NCBI RefSeq assembly: GCF_006539545.1
Contig: NZ_BJNF01000014.1
Span: 1-40,228 of the forward strand
Source of the DNA: Nitrobacter winogradskyi
GTDB lineage: Bacteria; Pseudomonadota; Alphaproteobacteria; Rhizobiales; Xanthobacteraceae
DNA: 40,228 nt
Reading direction: 5' to 3'
Each line of letters opens with the position of its first letter. The stretch's first letter is position 1. The position numbers and the translations under genes were made by a program. This document shows positions 1-9,816 of this stretch, one piece after another. The notes beneath the pieces were generated by a model. It searched no databases and was not told the origin of the DNA. It was given only the letters and a program-made list of their open reading frames with translations.

Positions 1-21
1 ACTTCGCTCGAAAACGCTATA
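1..21 (+). repeat. dispersed intergenic repeat, copy A (cut by window edge)
   Basis: The first bases match the terminal segment (cttcgctcgaaaacgctat) of a repeat seen again at 1891-2018, 5720-5827, 10221-10306, 14346-14451, 16782-16816 and 18495-18613. Only the end of this copy lies in the window. Confidence 0.6.
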
Positions 22-128
22 AAGGCGCAAGTGCGGATTCGTGTAATAAAATTGCGTAAGCAACCCGACCTGCGTTAATGAGGGTTTTGCCGGGGATGCA
101 ATGGCCCGGCTGTCGGGATTTGGATGGC

Positions 129-608
129 GTGACGAAGAGTCTGGACCAGATCGACCTTAAAATCCTCAGCGAGATTCAGGCCGACGGCCGGATCACCAAC
201 GTCGAACTGGCGAAACGGGTCGGCATTTCGCCGCCGCCGTGCCTGCGCCGGGTCCGGACGCTGGAGGAAGAGGGCTATATTCAGGGATACCGCGGGCTGC
301 TCGATCCGCAGCGGCTCGGTTTCGAGGTTACGGTTTTTGCATCGGTGCATCTGTCCAGTCAGGCGGATGCCGACCTGCGCGCGTTCGAGGAATTCGTGCG
401 CGGTGAGCCGCTCGTGCGTGAGTGCTGGATGCTGTCGGGCGAGGTGGACTTCATCCTGAAATGTGTGGCGCCCGACATGGCCACATTTCAGGATTTCGTC
501 GCGCATCTCACCGCAGCGCCGCATGTACGGAACGTGCGGACCTCGCTGGTGCTTCACAGTTCAAAATACGCCCCTGCGGTGCCGTTGGAACTGAAGATGC
601 CGGGCTGA
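129..608 (+). CDS. Lrp/AsnC family transcriptional regulator
   Basis: DNA-binding regulator of the leucine-responsive family, 159 residues from a GTG start at 129. The N-terminal winged HTH is plain: DQIDLKILSEIQADGR leads into ITNVELAKRVGISPPPCLRR, with the recognition helix around residues 32-42. The C-terminal half (from about residue 65) has the RAM/AsnC ligand-binding pattern, with alternating strands and the segment VDFILKCVAPDM. An in-frame ATG at 78 would add 17 residues, but family members normally begin a few residues before the DQID motif, so GTG 129 is preferred. It reads toward the convergent DoxX gene. The effector and target genes cannot be deduced; such proteins often regulate amino-acid metabolism. 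Confidence 0.92.
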   Translation: MTKSLDQIDLKILSEIQADGRITNVELAKRVGISPPPCLRRVRTLEEEGYIQGYRGLLDPQRLGFEVTVFASVHLSSQADADLRAFEEFVRGEPLVRECWMLSGEVDFILKCVAPDMATFQDFVAHLTAAPHVRNVRTSLVLHSSKYAPAVPLELKMPG

Positions 609-625
609 ACAAGGCCGGATCGGTT

Positions 626-1024
626 TCAACTCCTGTTGAAAAGCACCTTATCGAGGCTGATCGGGCCACCGCCGGCGAACACCAGGTAGAAGAAAACAAA
701 GCAATACAGCGCCGCCAGTTCACCGCCATTGGCGATGGGCATGAAGGTCTTGGGCGCATGGACCATGAAGTAGGCGACGGCCGTCATGCCTGACGTAATG
801 AACGCCGCGGCCCGCGTGAACAACCCGACGACCAGCAGCCCGCCGCCGACCAGTTCGATGATTCCGGCAGCCCCAACCAGCGACGCCACCTGCAGATCCG
901 CGAACATCGGCAGTGACGGAAAACCCAGGAGTTTGGCGGTGCCATGCTGCATGAGCAGAAGTCCGCTCATGAACCGAAGCAGACTGAGGACGATGGGCTG
1001 CCATTTGGCGAAAATTTGATCCAT
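626..1024 (-). CDS. DoxX family membrane protein
   Basis: Integral membrane protein of 132 residues with about four hydrophobic helices. It shows the DoxX signature: LSLLRFMSGLLLMQHGTAKL near the N terminus, then GIIELVGGGLLVVGLFTR and a C-terminal YCFVFFYLVFAGGGP segment. The reading frame stays open to 1171, but the ATG at 1024 has a purine-rich ribosome site (ggggggag) just upstream and gives the usual DoxX length. Members are linked to thiosulfate oxidation or oxidative-stress complexes in some bacteria; nothing here points to a specific partner. Convergent with the Lrp-type gene, 17 bp apart. Confidence 0.88.
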   Translation of the reverse strand: MDQIFAKWQPIVLSLLRFMSGLLLMQHGTAKLLGFPSLPMFADLQVASLVGAAGIIELVGGGLLVVGLFTRAAAFITSGMTAVAYFMVHAPKTFMPIANGGELAALYCFVFFYLVFAGGGPISLDKVLFNRS

Positions 1025-1200
1025 GACGTGCTCCCCCCCGATTGGCGACATCGCAGAAAAACGCCGGCCACGCGCTGGCGAGGGCCGGCGATATCTAACA
1101 CCCACCTCGTCGAATTGTTCCGGACTCGGAACATTCAGAATCCGCTTAGGATATCCGTTTATCCGCGACAACAGCGCGGGAGACTATACTCAATCCTGCG

Positions 1201-1677
1201 CTACCGCCATTCGACCTTCGCGATCTCATAGGCCTTGGCGCCGCCGGGCGCGACCACTTCGACGGAGGAGCCTTTCTTCTTGCCGATCAGCGCGCGCGCC
1301 AGCGGCGAGGTGATTGAAATGCGGCCCTGCTTGGCGTCGGCTTCGGCCTCGCCGACGATCTGCCACACCGCCTTCTTGTCGGTGTCCTCGTCGATCAGCG
1401 TGACGGTGGCGCCGAACTTGATGGTGTCACCGGAAAGCTTGCTGACGTCGATGATGTCGGCGCGCGCCAGCTTGTCTTCAAGCTCGGCGATGCGGCCCTC
1501 ATTGTGCGACTGCTCTTCTTTCGCGGCGTGATATTCCGCATTCTCCGAAAGGTCGCCATGCGCGCGCGCTTCGGCGATCTGCTCGATGATGCGCGGCCGG
1601 TTCACCGACTGGCGCTTCTTCAGTTCGTCTGCGAGGGCGGCGTGCCCGCCTCGGGTCATCGGAACCTTCTCGACCAT
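1201..1677 (-). CDS. greA: transcription elongation factor GreA
   Basis: Cleavage factor that binds in the RNA polymerase secondary channel and rescues backtracked complexes. The 158 residues match full-length GreA. An N-terminal coiled coil (about 1-75) carries the invariant acidic-tip motif [15 protein letters not shown], whose Asp and Glu position the catalytic magnesium. The C-terminal FKBP-like domain (about 80-158) has [20 protein letters not shown]. It lies upstream of carB on the same strand but is separated from it by 465 bp containing a dispersed repeat, so it is probably transcribed separately. Confidence 0.97.
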   Translation of the reverse strand: MVEKVPMTRGGHAALADELKKRQSVNRPRIIEQIAEARAHGDLSENAEYHAAKEEQSHNEGRIAELEDKLARADIIDVSKLSGDTIKFGATVTLIDEDTDKKAVWQIVGEAEADAKQGRISITSPLARALIGKKKGSSVEVVAPGGAKAYEIAKVEWR

Positions 1678-1890
1678 CTCACTTCGTCCTTCGCTTCATC
1701 GGCAGCGCTGCCGCGTTGCGCGAAGCGGCTTTCCGTCCGGAACCCGGCCGCGAAATCCGCATTCGCCTCACATTCGATTCCGACGCTCGCCTATCTTTGC
1801 GGCTTCTTTGGTGAGAATCCGTAATCAAGGGCGTTTGAAACTCTATAGATTCCAGTGCGATCTCAGAAGATCGCTTCAGGCTCGTCCAGG

Positions 1891-2018
1891 GCATTATCGC
1901 TTCCGATTGAATCAGAAGGGAAGCTCCAGATTGTTGTTTGGCGCGTTTTCCTCACGCGAACCGGTTTCCATCCTTAGGGCTCAAGCCGGAGGACATGCTT
2001 CGCTCGAAAACGCTATAG
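1891..2018 (+). repeat. dispersed intergenic repeat, copy B
   Basis: Full-length copy in the carB-greA gap (1678-2142). It reads from a (t)cgcttc..gaatcagaag segment through gcgcgttttcctcacgcgaa to cttcgctcgaaaacgctata. Internal inverted repeats are visible. No gene is seen elsewhere in this 465-bp gap. Confidence 0.8.
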
Positions 2019-2142
2019 GCAATGAGCATCCGTCCCGACCGTCCTCGGTCGGGCAAAACGTCCCTGCAATCGGCAGGTTCCGCTTCGTCAGGGTTCCCGC
2101 AGACCGATTATGGGCCGATCAGGCCCGATTCAAGCCTTACAC

Positions 2143-5100
2143 TTATGTCTCGGAAAAATAACTCTGCAAGGTGCGAACCTCAAGATCTCCGCCCAGATAG
2201 GCGCGGATACCCTGCGCGGCGGCGACGGCTCCCGAAAGAGTGGTGTAGTACGGCACTTTATGCAAGAGGGCAGCGCGCCGCAGCGAGCGGCTGTCAGCCA
2301 GCGCCTGCGGCCCGTCGGTGGTGTTGAACACCAGTTGCACCTCGCCGTTGGTGATAGCGTCCACGATATGCGGGCGGCCCTCCAGAACCTTGTTGATCTT
2401 TTCGGCCGAAACCCCGCTGTCGGTCAGGTAGCGTTGCGTTCCCGACGTCGCTATCACCCTGAAGCCGACAGACGCCAACAGCTTCACCGTCGCGAGGATG
2501 CGCATCTTGTCGGTCTCGCGGACCGAGACGAACACCGTGCCCTTGCGCGGCAGATGCGTGCCGCCGCCAAGCTGGCTCTTGGCGAAGGCGATTTCGAAGG
2601 AGCGGTCGATGCCCATCACCTCGCCGGTCGATTTCATTTCAGGGCCGAGCACGGTGTCGACGCCCGGAAAACGGGCGAAGGGGAAGACCGATTCCTTGAC
2701 TCCGACATGACCTAGCCGCTGCGGCTTGAGCTTGAAACCCGCGAGCTTCTCGCCGGCCATGATCCGCGCCGCGATCTTGGCGACGGGAAGGCCGATCACC
2801 TTGGCGACGAACGGCACCGTGCGAGAGGCGCGGGGGTTGACTTCCAGCACATAGATCTCGCCATCCTTGATGGCGTATTGCACGTTCATCAGACCGACGA
2901 CATCAAGACCGAGCGCGAGTTCGCGGGTCTGCCGCTCCAGTTCGGCGATCGTGGCCGCGTCGAGCGAGCGCGGCGGCAGCGAGCAGGCCGAGTCGCCGGA
3001 GTGGATGCCGGCCTCCTCGATATGCTCCATGATACCGACGACGTAAGTGTCCTTGCCGTCGCCGAGACAATCGACGTCGATCTCCGTGGCGTCGGAGAGA
3101 TAGCGATCGAACAGCAGCGGGTTGGTGCCGAGCACGGTATTGATCTGGCCGGTCTTGTCGTTCGGATAGCGGGCCTTGACGTCGGCCGGCACCAGTTCGG
3201 GCAGGGTCTCGAGCAGATAGTCGCCGAGCTGGCTGTCCTCGCGGATGATCTGCATGGCGCGGCCGCCCAGCACATAGGAAGGGCGCACCACCAGCGGCAG
3301 GCCGAGATCGGCGGCCACCAGCCGCGCCTGCTCCACCGAATAGGCGATGCCGTTCTTCGGCTGCTTCAGTTTCAGCCGGTCGAGGATGCGCTTGAACCGG
3401 TCGCGGTCCTCCGCGAGGTCGATGGCCTCGGGCGAAGTGCCGAGGATCGGCACATCTGCCGCTTCCAGGACGTGGGCAAGTTTCAACGGCGTCTGGCCGC
3501 CGAACTGCACGATCACGCCGTGCAACGTGCCGTTCTGCCGTTCGGTGTCGATGATCTCCAGCACGTCCTCGGCCGTCAGCGGTTCGAAATAGAGCCGGTC
3601 GGCGGTATCGTAGTCGGTCGAGACCGTTTCAGGGTTGCAGTTGACCATGATGGTCTCGAAGCCAGCGTCCGACAGTGCGAAGCAGGCATGGCAGCAGCAA
3701 TAGTCGAACTCGATTCCCTGGCCGATGCGGTTGGGGCCGCCGCCGAGGATAACGACCTTCGTCCTGTCCGATGGTGCGCTTTCGTCTGCGGCCGCGCCCG
3801 CGAACGGCGCTTCATAGGTTGAGTACATGTAAGCGGTCGGCGAGGCGAATTCCGCGGCGCAGGTGTCGATGCGCTTGTAGACCGGCCGCACGCCGAGGGT
3901 GCGGCGAAGCGCTTTGACCTCCGCCTCGGTCCTGCCGGAGAGCACCGCGAGCCGCGCGTCCGAGAAACCCATCGCCTTGAGTGTACGCATCCCGAAGGCG
4001 TTACCCGGCAGGCCGTGGGTGCGGACCTTGTTCTCCATCTCGACGATGCCGCGCAGTTCGGCGAGGAACCAGGGGTCGATCTTGCAGGAACTGAAGATTT
4101 CCTCGTCGGTCCAGCCGAGCCGCATCGCCTGCGCGAGTTGCAGCAGGCGGTCGGGGGTCGGCGTGCCCAGCGCGGCGCGGATCGCGTTCTTGTCGTCGCC
4201 CCTGCCCATGCCCTCGATATCGATTTCATCGAGGCCGGTGAGGCCGATCTCCAGTCCGCGCAGCGCCTTCTGGAGACTTTCCTGAAACGTGCGGCCGATC
4301 GCCATCACCTCGCCGACCGATTTCATCGAGGTGGTGAGCGTGGTTGAGGCGCCGGGAAATTTTTCGAACGCGAAACGCGGAATCTTGGTGACGACGTAGT
4401 CGATGCTGGGCTCGAACGATGCCGGTGTCGCGCCACCGGTGATGTCGTTGGCGATCTCGTCGAGCGTGTAGCCGACCGCGAGTTTCGCCGCGACCTTGGC
4501 GATGGGGAAGCCGGTCGCCTTTGACGCCAGCGCCGAGGACCGCGACACCCGCGGGTTCATTTCGATGATAACCATGCGCCCGCTGACAGGATCGACGCCG
4601 AACTGCACGTTGGAGCCGCCGGTCTCGACGCCGATCTCGCGCAACACCGCCAGCGAGGCGTCGCGCATGACCTGGTATTCCTTGTCGGTCAGCGTCAGTG
4701 CCGGCGCCACCGTGATGGAGTCGCCGGTATGCACCCCCATCGGATCGAGGTTCTCGATCGAGCATATGATGATGCAGTTGTCCTTCTTGTCGCGGACGAC
4801 CTCCATCTCGTACTCTTTCCAGCCGAGCACGCTTTCTTCGATCAGCACTTCGTTGGTCGGCGAGGCATCCAGGCCGCGTTCGATAATGTCGAGGAATTCG
4901 TCGCGCGTATAGGCGATGCCGCCGCCGGTGCCTCCCATGGTGAAGGAGGGGCGGATGATCGCCGGCAGGCCGATCTCGGACAGCGCCATCAGCGCCTCGG
5001 CCATCGCCTGCTGCTGGTACCGCTTGCGCCGCTCGCTCTCGCCGAGTGTCCATTGCCGCTCGAGTTCGGCCAGCGCGTCGCCGGAGAGTTTTTCCTTTTC

Positions 5101-5607
5101 GGCGAGGTAGGCGTCGCGATCGGCCTTTTTCATCGCGGACGCATTGGCGAGCCGCGATTTCGGCGTCTCCAGGCCGATCCTGGTCATGGCCTCGCGGAAA
5201 AGTTGCCGGTCTTCCGCTTTGTCGATGGCATCCGCCGTCGCGCCGATCATTTCGACGTCGAAATCATCCAGCGTGCCCTGCCGGCGCAGCGACAGCGCGC
5301 AGTTCAGCGCCGTCTGGCCGCCCATGGTTGGCAGCAGCGCGAAGCCGCCGGGAACGACGTGACGTTCCTTTTCGATGATCTTGCCGACGATTTCCGGGGT
5401 GATCGGCTCGATATAGGTGGCGTCCGCCAGATCGGGGTCGGTCATGATCGTGGCCGGGTTGGAGTTGACCAGGACCACCCTGTAACCCTCTTCCTTCAGC
5501 GCCTTCACCGCCTGGGTACCGGAATAGTCGAACTCACAGGCCTGTCCGATGACGATCGGACCGGCTCCGATGATGAGAATGGTCGAAATGTCGGTGCGTT
5601 TAGGCAT
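2143..5607 (-). CDS. carB: carbamoyl-phosphate synthase large subunit
   Basis: Makes carbamoyl phosphate from bicarbonate, ammonia (tunnelled from CarA) and two ATP, feeding arginine and pyrimidine synthesis. At 1154 residues it is full length. The order is: first ATP-grasp synthetase unit ([20 protein letters not shown], then [19 protein letters not shown]), oligomerisation region, second ATP-grasp unit ([20 protein letters not shown], then [20 protein letters not shown]), and a C-terminal MGS-like allosteric domain ([21 protein letters not shown]). The start is set at the ATG beginning [16 protein letters not shown]; the frame runs on to 5691, but those 28 residues are not family-like. carA lies 2.4 kb away on the same strand, not adjacent. 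Confidence 0.98.
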   Translation of the reverse strand: MPKRTDISTILIIGAGPIVIGQACEFDYSGTQAVKALKEEGYRVVLVNSNPATIMTDPDLADATYIEPITPEIVGKIIEKERHVVPGGFALLPTMGGQTALNCALSLRRQGTLDDFDVEMIGATADAIDKAEDRQLFREAMTRIGLETPKSRLANASAMKKADRDAYLAEKEKLSGDALAELERQWTLGESERRKRYQQQAMAEALMALSEIGLPAIIRPSFTMGGTGGGIAYTRDEFLDIIERGLDASPTNEVLIEESVLGWKEYEMEVVRDKKDNCIIICSIENLDPMGVHTGDSITVAPALTLTDKEYQVMRDASLAVLREIGVETGGSNVQFGVDPVSGRMVIIEMNPRVSRSSALASKATGFPIAKVAAKLAVGYTLDEIANDITGGATPASFEPSIDYVVTKIPRFAFEKFPGASTTLTTSMKSVGEVMAIGRTFQESLQKALRGLEIGLTGLDEIDIEGMGRGDDKNAIRAALGTPTPDRLLQLAQAMRLGWTDEEIFSSCKIDPWFLAELRGIVEMENKVRTHGLPGNAFGMRTLKAMGFSDARLAVLSGRTEAEVKALRRTLGVRPVYKRIDTCAAEFASPTAYMYSTYEAPFAGAAADESAPSDRTKVVILGGGPNRIGQGIEFDYCCCHACFALSDAGFETIMVNCNPETVSTDYDTADRLYFEPLTAEDVLEIIDTERQNGTLHGVIVQFGGQTPLKLAHVLEAADVPILGTSPEAIDLAEDRDRFKRILDRLKLKQPKNGIAYSVEQARLVAADLGLPLVVRPSYVLGGRAMQIIREDSQLGDYLLETLPELVPADVKARYPNDKTGQINTVLGTNPLLFDRYLSDATEIDVDCLGDGKDTYVVGIMEHIEEAGIHSGDSACSLPPRSLDAATIAELERQTRELALGLDVVGLMNVQYAIKDGEIYVLEVNPRASRTVPFVAKVIGLPVAKIAARIMAGEKLAGFKLKPQRLGHVGVKESVFPFARFPGVDTVLGPEMKSTGEVMGIDRSFEIAFAKSQLGGGTHLPRKGTVFVSVRETDKMRILATVKLLASVGFRVIATSGTQRYLTDSGVSAEKINKVLEGRPHIVDAITNGEVQLVFNTTDGPQALADSRSLRRAALLHKVPYYTTLSGAVAAAQGIRAYLGGDLEVRTLQSYFSET

Positions 5608-5719
5608 CAAGTCCCAGGGGTGAAGATCGGGCACAAAAGGGTGAAATCGGGCACAAAAAAAGGACGCGCGAGCGGCGCGTCCCTTGAACAAGAGCGCGAT
5701 CTTCGCGCGCGAGGTGTGT

Positions 5720-5827
5720 TTAGAGCCTTTTCGCTTCTAATGGAATCAGAAGCGAGGCTCTCAGATATTGATTTGACGCGTTTTCTTCACGCGAACAGGT
5801 CATCCACTTCGCTCGGAAGCGCTATAG
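5720..5827 (+). repeat. dispersed intergenic repeat, copy C
   Basis: Copy between carB and the tRNA-Gly-like gene. It includes the imperfect palindrome cgcttctaatggaatcagaagcg, the segment acgcgttttcttcacgcgaa and the end cttcgctcggaagcgctata. The rest of 5828-5992 shows no gene. Confidence 0.8.
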
Positions 5828-5992
5828 ACCAGATTTCGAAGGCGGAAAAGACCTTCAGGCTGCCGATCAACCGGCTATTGCCGGTGCTTGGAAACCGAAA
5901 GCGCGGTGTCCACCCGGAGAGCGAATGTGCAGTGTAAGGTTAATCCCGGTTTCAGGCGCATGAGGGGCGGCGATATGCTATTGAGCGTCTGC

Positions 5993-6065
5993 GCGGATTT
6001 AGCTTAGTGGCAAAGCAGCGGCTTCCAGGTCGCAGACCGATGTTCGATTCATCGAATCCGCTCCA
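5993..6065 (+). tRNA. tRNA-Gly(UCC)-like gene with irregular anticodon arm
   Basis: A cloverleaf can be drawn by hand. The acceptor is GCGGATT/AATCCGC (7 bp), the D arm GCTT-AGTGGCA-AAGC, the T arm CGATG-TTCGATT-CATCG, followed by discriminator T and an encoded CCA. The first three pairs, U73 and the TCC anticodon are tRNA-Gly identity elements. The anticodon arm is 16 nt instead of 17: GCGGC/GTCGC closes a 6-nt loop (TTCCAG), or a 4-bp stem closes an 8-nt loop. It is either a functional but unusual glycine tRNA or a recently decayed copy. A second irregular tRNA-like gene lies 300 bp away on the other strand. Confidence 0.7.
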
Positions 6066-6122
6066 TTCCCCGCGGCCGCCCATGTGTGCCGGGAAGCGCG
6101 TATTCCCCATCATTGGATCGGG

Positions 6123-6140
6123 CTCGGCGTTGGCGCCGAG
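6123..6140. other. perfect hairpin in tRNA-tRNA spacer
   Basis: CTCGGCG-TTGG-CGCCGAG forms a 7-bp stem with a 4-nt loop, 58 bp after the tRNA-Gly-like gene. There is no T-tract, so terminator function is uncertain. The remaining spacer (6066-6361) holds no convincing gene. Confidence 0.4.
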
Positions 6141-6361
6141 TATCCGGAAACCGCGTTCGCCCCTCGTGGCTGGTTAAGCCGCGATTCTACCGGCGTCACC
6201 GTATCGGCATCGCCGCCACCGCCTGCATCATCGGCACGGGCACGCTGGTAAGGAAAACTTGAAGCGCGCGGTCGCGGGCCTTTCCTGTCGCGGAGGAGGC
6301 GTGCCCTTGCCGAGCTTGCGCGGGAGCGTCACGTCGGACGTTCATGAACTGTGGAGAAGTT

Positions 6362-6436
6362 TGGAGGCCCAGCCTGGACTTGAACCAGGATAAAAAGCTT
6401 TGCACAGCTCCCGCGTCGAACTTCCGCCACCGGGCC
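6362..6436 (-). tRNA. tRNA-Cys(GCA)-like gene with irregular D and anticodon arms
   Basis: Read on the minus strand: acceptor GGCCCGG/CTGGGCC (one G-T pair), T arm CCTGG-TTCAAGT-CCAGG, discriminator T and encoded CCA. G2-C71, C3-G70, U73 and GCA are tRNA-Cys identity features. The D arm has only GCG/CGC with loop GAAGTTCGA, which lacks the usual GG pair. The anticodon arm is one base long: GGAGC/GCTTT closes an 8-nt loop TGTGCAAA, or a longer stem closes the 6-nt loop GTGCAA. It may be a divergent tRNA-Cys, a specialised non-translational tRNA or a pseudogene. It lies 75 bp beyond the end of the methyltransferase gene, on the same strand. Confidence 0.55.
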
Positions 6437-6511
6437 GCCAGTAATATTCCGTAATAATCGTCTGGCGGCGAGTCTTACCGTGGCTTAACGTTAACTGCCC
6501 GTCAGGCACGT

Positions 6512-7237
6512 CTATCGCGCGGCGGCCGTGCCGCGGTCGGCCTCGACGGGCCTCCCGGCGAGGAACGTCATTCGCAAAGCGTTGTGGCCGATATTGACCG
6601 GCGCCCGGATCGCCGTCATTCCGGCGGCGGCGAGCTTGGCCAGCATCTCGGCCTCGCTGTAGCGTTGCAGCCCGATCCTTAGGCGGAGCTGCGGGTAAAC
6701 GGACATCGCCGTGCGGACCAGCCCGCGCAGGGTGTCCTTCACGAAGCCATGCTTTGCCGCGAAGCGAAGCAGTGCGATCACGTCGCCGGACAACCCGACG
6801 TGCGGCTGCGGGATATCGCCCAGCACCAGCAGGCCGGTCGGCTTGAGCAAGCGGCGGACGACGGCAAAGCCGGCATCGAGTTCGTCCGGCGTCATATATT
6901 GCGCGACCGAGTTCATCACCGCCAGATCAATGGATTCCTCATCAATGTGTCTGAGTTCATCCAGCGAGCGCACATCGATTTTTGTGTTGGGCGCGAACCT
7001 CGTCACCAGCCGGCCGCGAACGCCGGGCGCGGGCTCCGCGAGAATCAGCCGGCCGCACGCATCCGCCACCGTTTCCGCGGAAAGCGCCTCGCCGCAGGCA
7101 TAGTCGAGGACGACGGAATCCTGCGAAGGAATGTAGCTGACGATGTTCCGGGCGATGGTCCGGAAATGGACGTCGCGATGCAGCCTGCTGACGTAGATCG
7201 TGTGGGCGGAGTCGTAATAAGCGATCCAGTCATCCAT
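6512..7237 (-). CDS. class I SAM-dependent methyltransferase
   Basis: Cytoplasmic methyltransferase of 241 residues from the ATG beginning MDDWIAYYDS; five more residues are possible from 7252. Rossmann motif I is VLDYACGEA (about residues 42-50), motif II ends in ILAEPA, and motif IV is SIDLAVMNSVAQYM. Post-motif RRLLKPTGLLVLGDIPQP is typical of small-molecule methyltransferases of the Methyltransf_11/25 kind. The substrate cannot be told from sequence. It is divergent from the Dps gene, with 170 bp between the starts. Confidence 0.85.
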   Translation of the reverse strand: MDDWIAYYDSAHTIYVSRLHRDVHFRTIARNIVSYIPSQDSVVLDYACGEALSAETVADACGRLILAEPAPGVRGRLVTRFAPNTKIDVRSLDELRHIDEESIDLAVMNSVAQYMTPDELDAGFAVVRRLLKPTGLLVLGDIPQPHVGLSGDVIALLRFAAKHGFVKDTLRGLVRTAMSVYPQLRLRIGLQRYSEAEMLAKLAAAGMTAIRAPVNIGHNALRMTFLAGRPVEADRGTAAAR

Positions 7238-7407
7238 GGACGGCCCAGGCAATCTTTGTGTTCCGCGTCCGGAACCGCTCGCGTAATCAGGCGTTAGCGA
7301 ACTTGTCGTGGATCAGCGCGTTTTCCGAGTTCGAAACGGGCTTTCGGCGCGCGGCGGAATTTTCCCATCGTCAGCTTGTGACGGTTTTCATAGCAGGAGG
7401 GTGCATC

Positions 7408-7944
7408 ATGACCCAAGCCAAAAGTTCCGCCTTGCGGAAAGTGAACCCGGAGCTCGACACGCCGACCGATCTTTCCGAGGAAGGCGTCAGCAAGATTTCG
7501 GCAGCCATGAACGCGATCCTCGCCGATACCTTCGCGCTTTACCTGAAGACCAAGAACTTCCACTGGCATGTCAGCGGCCGCCATTTCCGCGACTACCATC
7601 TGCTGCTCGACGAGCAATCGGAGCAGATATTCGGCACGACCGATGAGATCGCGGAACGGGTTCGCAAGATCGGCGGCACCACGTTGCGCTCGATCGGCCA
7701 GATCGCCAAGCTGCAGACCCTGGAAGACAACGACGAGAGTTTTGTGCCGCCGCGGGAAATGCTGCGCGAACTGATGAACGACAACAAGAAAGTCGCCGCG
7801 GCCATGCGCAAGGCCCATGATATCTGCGACAAACACGAGGACGTCGCGACCGCGAGCCTGCTCGAGAATTTCATCGACGCGACCGAGCGGCGCGTCTGGT
7901 TCCTGTTCGAGGCCAGTCGGCAGGAAGGCGACAACGAGGTGTGA
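7408..7944 (+). CDS. dps: Dps family DNA-protection ferritin
   Basis: Mini-ferritin of 178 residues that stores iron, consumes peroxide and may coat DNA in stationary phase. The ferroxidase signature is FALYLKTKNFHWHVSGRHF followed by LLLDEQSEQIFGTTDEIAER. The two His and the Asp/Glu of these helices form the inter-subunit iron site of Dps proteins. A strong ribosome site (aggagg at 7395-7400) sits 7 bp before the ATG at 7408. The frame is open from 7258, but that stretch is not family-like. The N-terminal 25 residues are polar and may be a disordered tail. Confidence 0.94.
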   Translation: MTQAKSSALRKVNPELDTPTDLSEEGVSKISAAMNAILADTFALYLKTKNFHWHVSGRHFRDYHLLLDEQSEQIFGTTDEIAERVRKIGGTTLRSIGQIAKLQTLEDNDESFVPPREMLRELMNDNKKVAAAMRKAHDICDKHEDVATASLLENFIDATERRVWFLFEASRQEGDNEV

Positions 7945-8029
7945 CGCTTCTGGGATCAGTCATGGCCAGCATAAAGCCGGGCATGACGGGTACTGATTCC
8001 GTCTAAAGCAAACCTGCTCCTGGCCGCTC

Positions 8030-9220
8030 TCAGGTCTGCTTGTTCTCGCGCATCAGGTCCGCGAAACGCCTGAACAGATAGTGCGAGTCACGGGGTCCCG
8101 GTGAGGCCTCCGGATGATACTGGACGGAGAACACCGGCCTGCCTTCGAGTTCGATGCCGCAATTGGAGCCGTCGAACAGCGATACGTGGGTTTGTTTTGC
8201 ACCCTCCGGCAGCGTGGTCTCGTCCACCGCGAAACCGTGATTCATGGAGGTGATCTCCACCTTGCCGGTGGCCTCATTCCTGACCGGATGATTGGCGCCG
8301 TGGTGACCCTGGTGCATCTTTTTGGTTTTTGCGCCGACCGCGAGGCCGAGCATTTGGTGGCCCAGGCAGATGCCGAAGGTCGGCGTACCCGACTCGATCA
8401 CTTTGCGGATCATCGGCACGGCGTACTTGCCGGTTTCGGCCGGGTCGCCGGGGCCGTTCGACAGGAATATGCCGTCCGGCTTCATCGCCAGGATGTCTTC
8501 CGCTGACGTGGTCGCCGGCACCACGGTGATCTTGCAGCCTTCGCCGGCGAGCAGGCGCAGGATGTTGCGCTTGATGCCGTAGTCGACGGCGACGACGTTG
8601 AATTCGGGCCTGTCCTGCCGGCCGAAGCCTTTGCTCCACTCCCACGGCGTCTCGTCCCAGGTGTAGCGCTGGCTCGATGTCACCATCGGCACGAGATCCA
8701 TGCCCTCGAGGCCGGGCCACTCTCGCGCCTCCTTTTTCAACCCATAAAGGTCGAAATGTCCGTCCTTCGCGTGGGCGATCACCGCGTTGGGCATGCCTTT
8801 GGTGCGGATCAGCGCGGTCAGTGCTCGGGTGTCGATGCCCGAGATGCCGATGATGCCGCGCGCCCGCAGCCACGCATCGAGATGCCTGGCTGCGCGGTAG
8901 TTCGAGGGCGACGTGATGGCGCTGCGCAGGATGACGCCGCGCGCGCCCGGCGTCGCCGCCATGTTCACGGTTTCGATGTCCTCGTCGTTGGTGCCGACGT
9001 TGCCGATATGCGGGAAAGTGAAGGTGATGAGCTGCCCGGCATAGGAGGGATCGGTGAGGATTTCCTGGTAGCCGGTCATCGCGGTGTTGAAGCAGACTTC
9101 CCCGACCGCCTGGCCCTCGGCCCCGAGGCCGAAGCCCTCGATGACGGTGCCGTCGGCCAGCACGAGAAGCGCCGTCGGCTTGAGGTCCGGCCAGGCTGAA
9201 GCGTTTTCCGATGAGGTCAT
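8030..9220 (-). CDS. carA: carbamoyl-phosphate synthase small subunit
   Basis: Glutamine amidotransferase subunit that releases ammonia for CarB; full length at 396 residues. The N-terminal CPSase_sm_chain domain (about 16-150) has FNTAMTGYQEILTDPSYAGQ. The class I GATase domain (about 208-390) has the nucleophile elbow GICLGHQ with Cys285, and His369 and Glu371 in QYHPEASPGP complete the triad. The last 35 residues reach the usual end. Divergent from the yqeY-like gene, 140 bp between starts. It is separated from carB by the tRNA-like genes, methyltransferase and dps. Confidence 0.98.
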   Translation of the reverse strand: MTSSENASAWPDLKPTALLVLADGTVIEGFGLGAEGQAVGEVCFNTAMTGYQEILTDPSYAGQLITFTFPHIGNVGTNDEDIETVNMAATPGARGVILRSAITSPSNYRAARHLDAWLRARGIIGISGIDTRALTALIRTKGMPNAVIAHAKDGHFDLYGLKKEAREWPGLEGMDLVPMVTSSQRYTWDETPWEWSKGFGRQDRPEFNVVAVDYGIKRNILRLLAGEGCKITVVPATTSAEDILAMKPDGIFLSNGPGDPAETGKYAVPMIRKVIESGTPTFGICLGHQMLGLAVGAKTKKMHQGHHGANHPVRNEATGKVEITSMNHGFAVDETTLPEGAKQTHVSLFDGSNCGIELEGRPVFSVQYHPEASPGPRDSHYLFRRFADLMRENKQT

Positions 9221-9360
9221 GAGCGCATGACATAGCTTCCCTCCCGCACCGCGTCAAACGCCGGTTGTCTCGCGCGCCGGTGCGGCCTACATCTGCCTCC
9301 GACGCAACGTAACGATGCGTGATTTGGCGGTGTCCGGCACCGCGAGGGGAGGCTTTTCCG

Positions 9361-9816
9361 ATGCTGCGCGATGACATCAACAACGCCGTCAAGGAGGCGA
9401 TGAAGGCCAGGGACGAGCGCAGGCTGTCCACGCTGCGCATGGTCAACTCCACCATCAAGAATGCCGATATCGAGGCGCGCGGGCAGGGCAAGCCCCCGCT
9501 GGCGGACGGCGACCTGCTCGGCCTGTTGCAGAAGATGATCAAGCAACGGCAGGAGTCGGTGGAGCTTTACGAAAAGGGTGGCCGCGAGGAGCTGGCGGCG
9601 CAGGAACGCGCCGAGATCGCCGTCATCTCTGCCTATCTGCCGAAGCAGATGTCCGACGATGATGTAAAGGCGGCCGTTGCCGCCATCATTGCCGAAACCG
9701 GTGCGAGCGGCATCAAGGACATGGGCAAGGTGATCGGCGAGCTGAAGGCTAAATACGCCGGCCAGATGGATTTCGGCAAGGCCAGCGGCGTGGTGAAGGC
9801 CGCGCTGACGGGTTAG
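9361..9816 (+). CDS. yqeY: GatB/YqeY domain-containing protein
   Basis: A 151-residue helical protein of the YqeY family, related to the tail of the GatB amidotransferase subunit, which binds tRNA. Typical motifs are MLRDDINNAVKEAMKARD, LRMVNSTIKNADIEAR, ISAYLPKQMSDDDVKAAV and a glycine-rich GKVIGELKAKYAGQMDFGKAS. The ATG at 9361 gives the standard N terminus. In many alphaproteobacteria this gene stands between carA and dnaG, as here. Its exact role is not established; a link to aminoacyl-tRNA quality is only inferred from the domain. Confidence 0.93.
   Translation: MLRDDINNAVKEAMKARDERRLSTLRMVNSTIKNADIEARGQGKPPLADGDLLGLLQKMIKQRQESVELYEKGGREELAAQERAEIAVISAYLPKQMSDDDVKAAVAAIIAETGASGIKDMGKVIGELKAKYAGQMDFGKASGVVKAALTG

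Noticed and set aside
2878-3822. Long plus-strand open frame of 314 codons
   Set aside because: It is the antisense shadow of carB, rich in the residues expected from reverse reading of high-GC codons, with no family pattern.
4729-5937. Plus-strand open frame of 402 codons
   Set aside because: Also antisense to carB and running into a dispersed repeat; no ribosome site or protein family.
8274-9542. Minus-strand frame of 422 codons overlapping carA
   Set aside because: An out-of-frame shadow of carA with Arg/His/Pro-rich composition; carA itself is certain.
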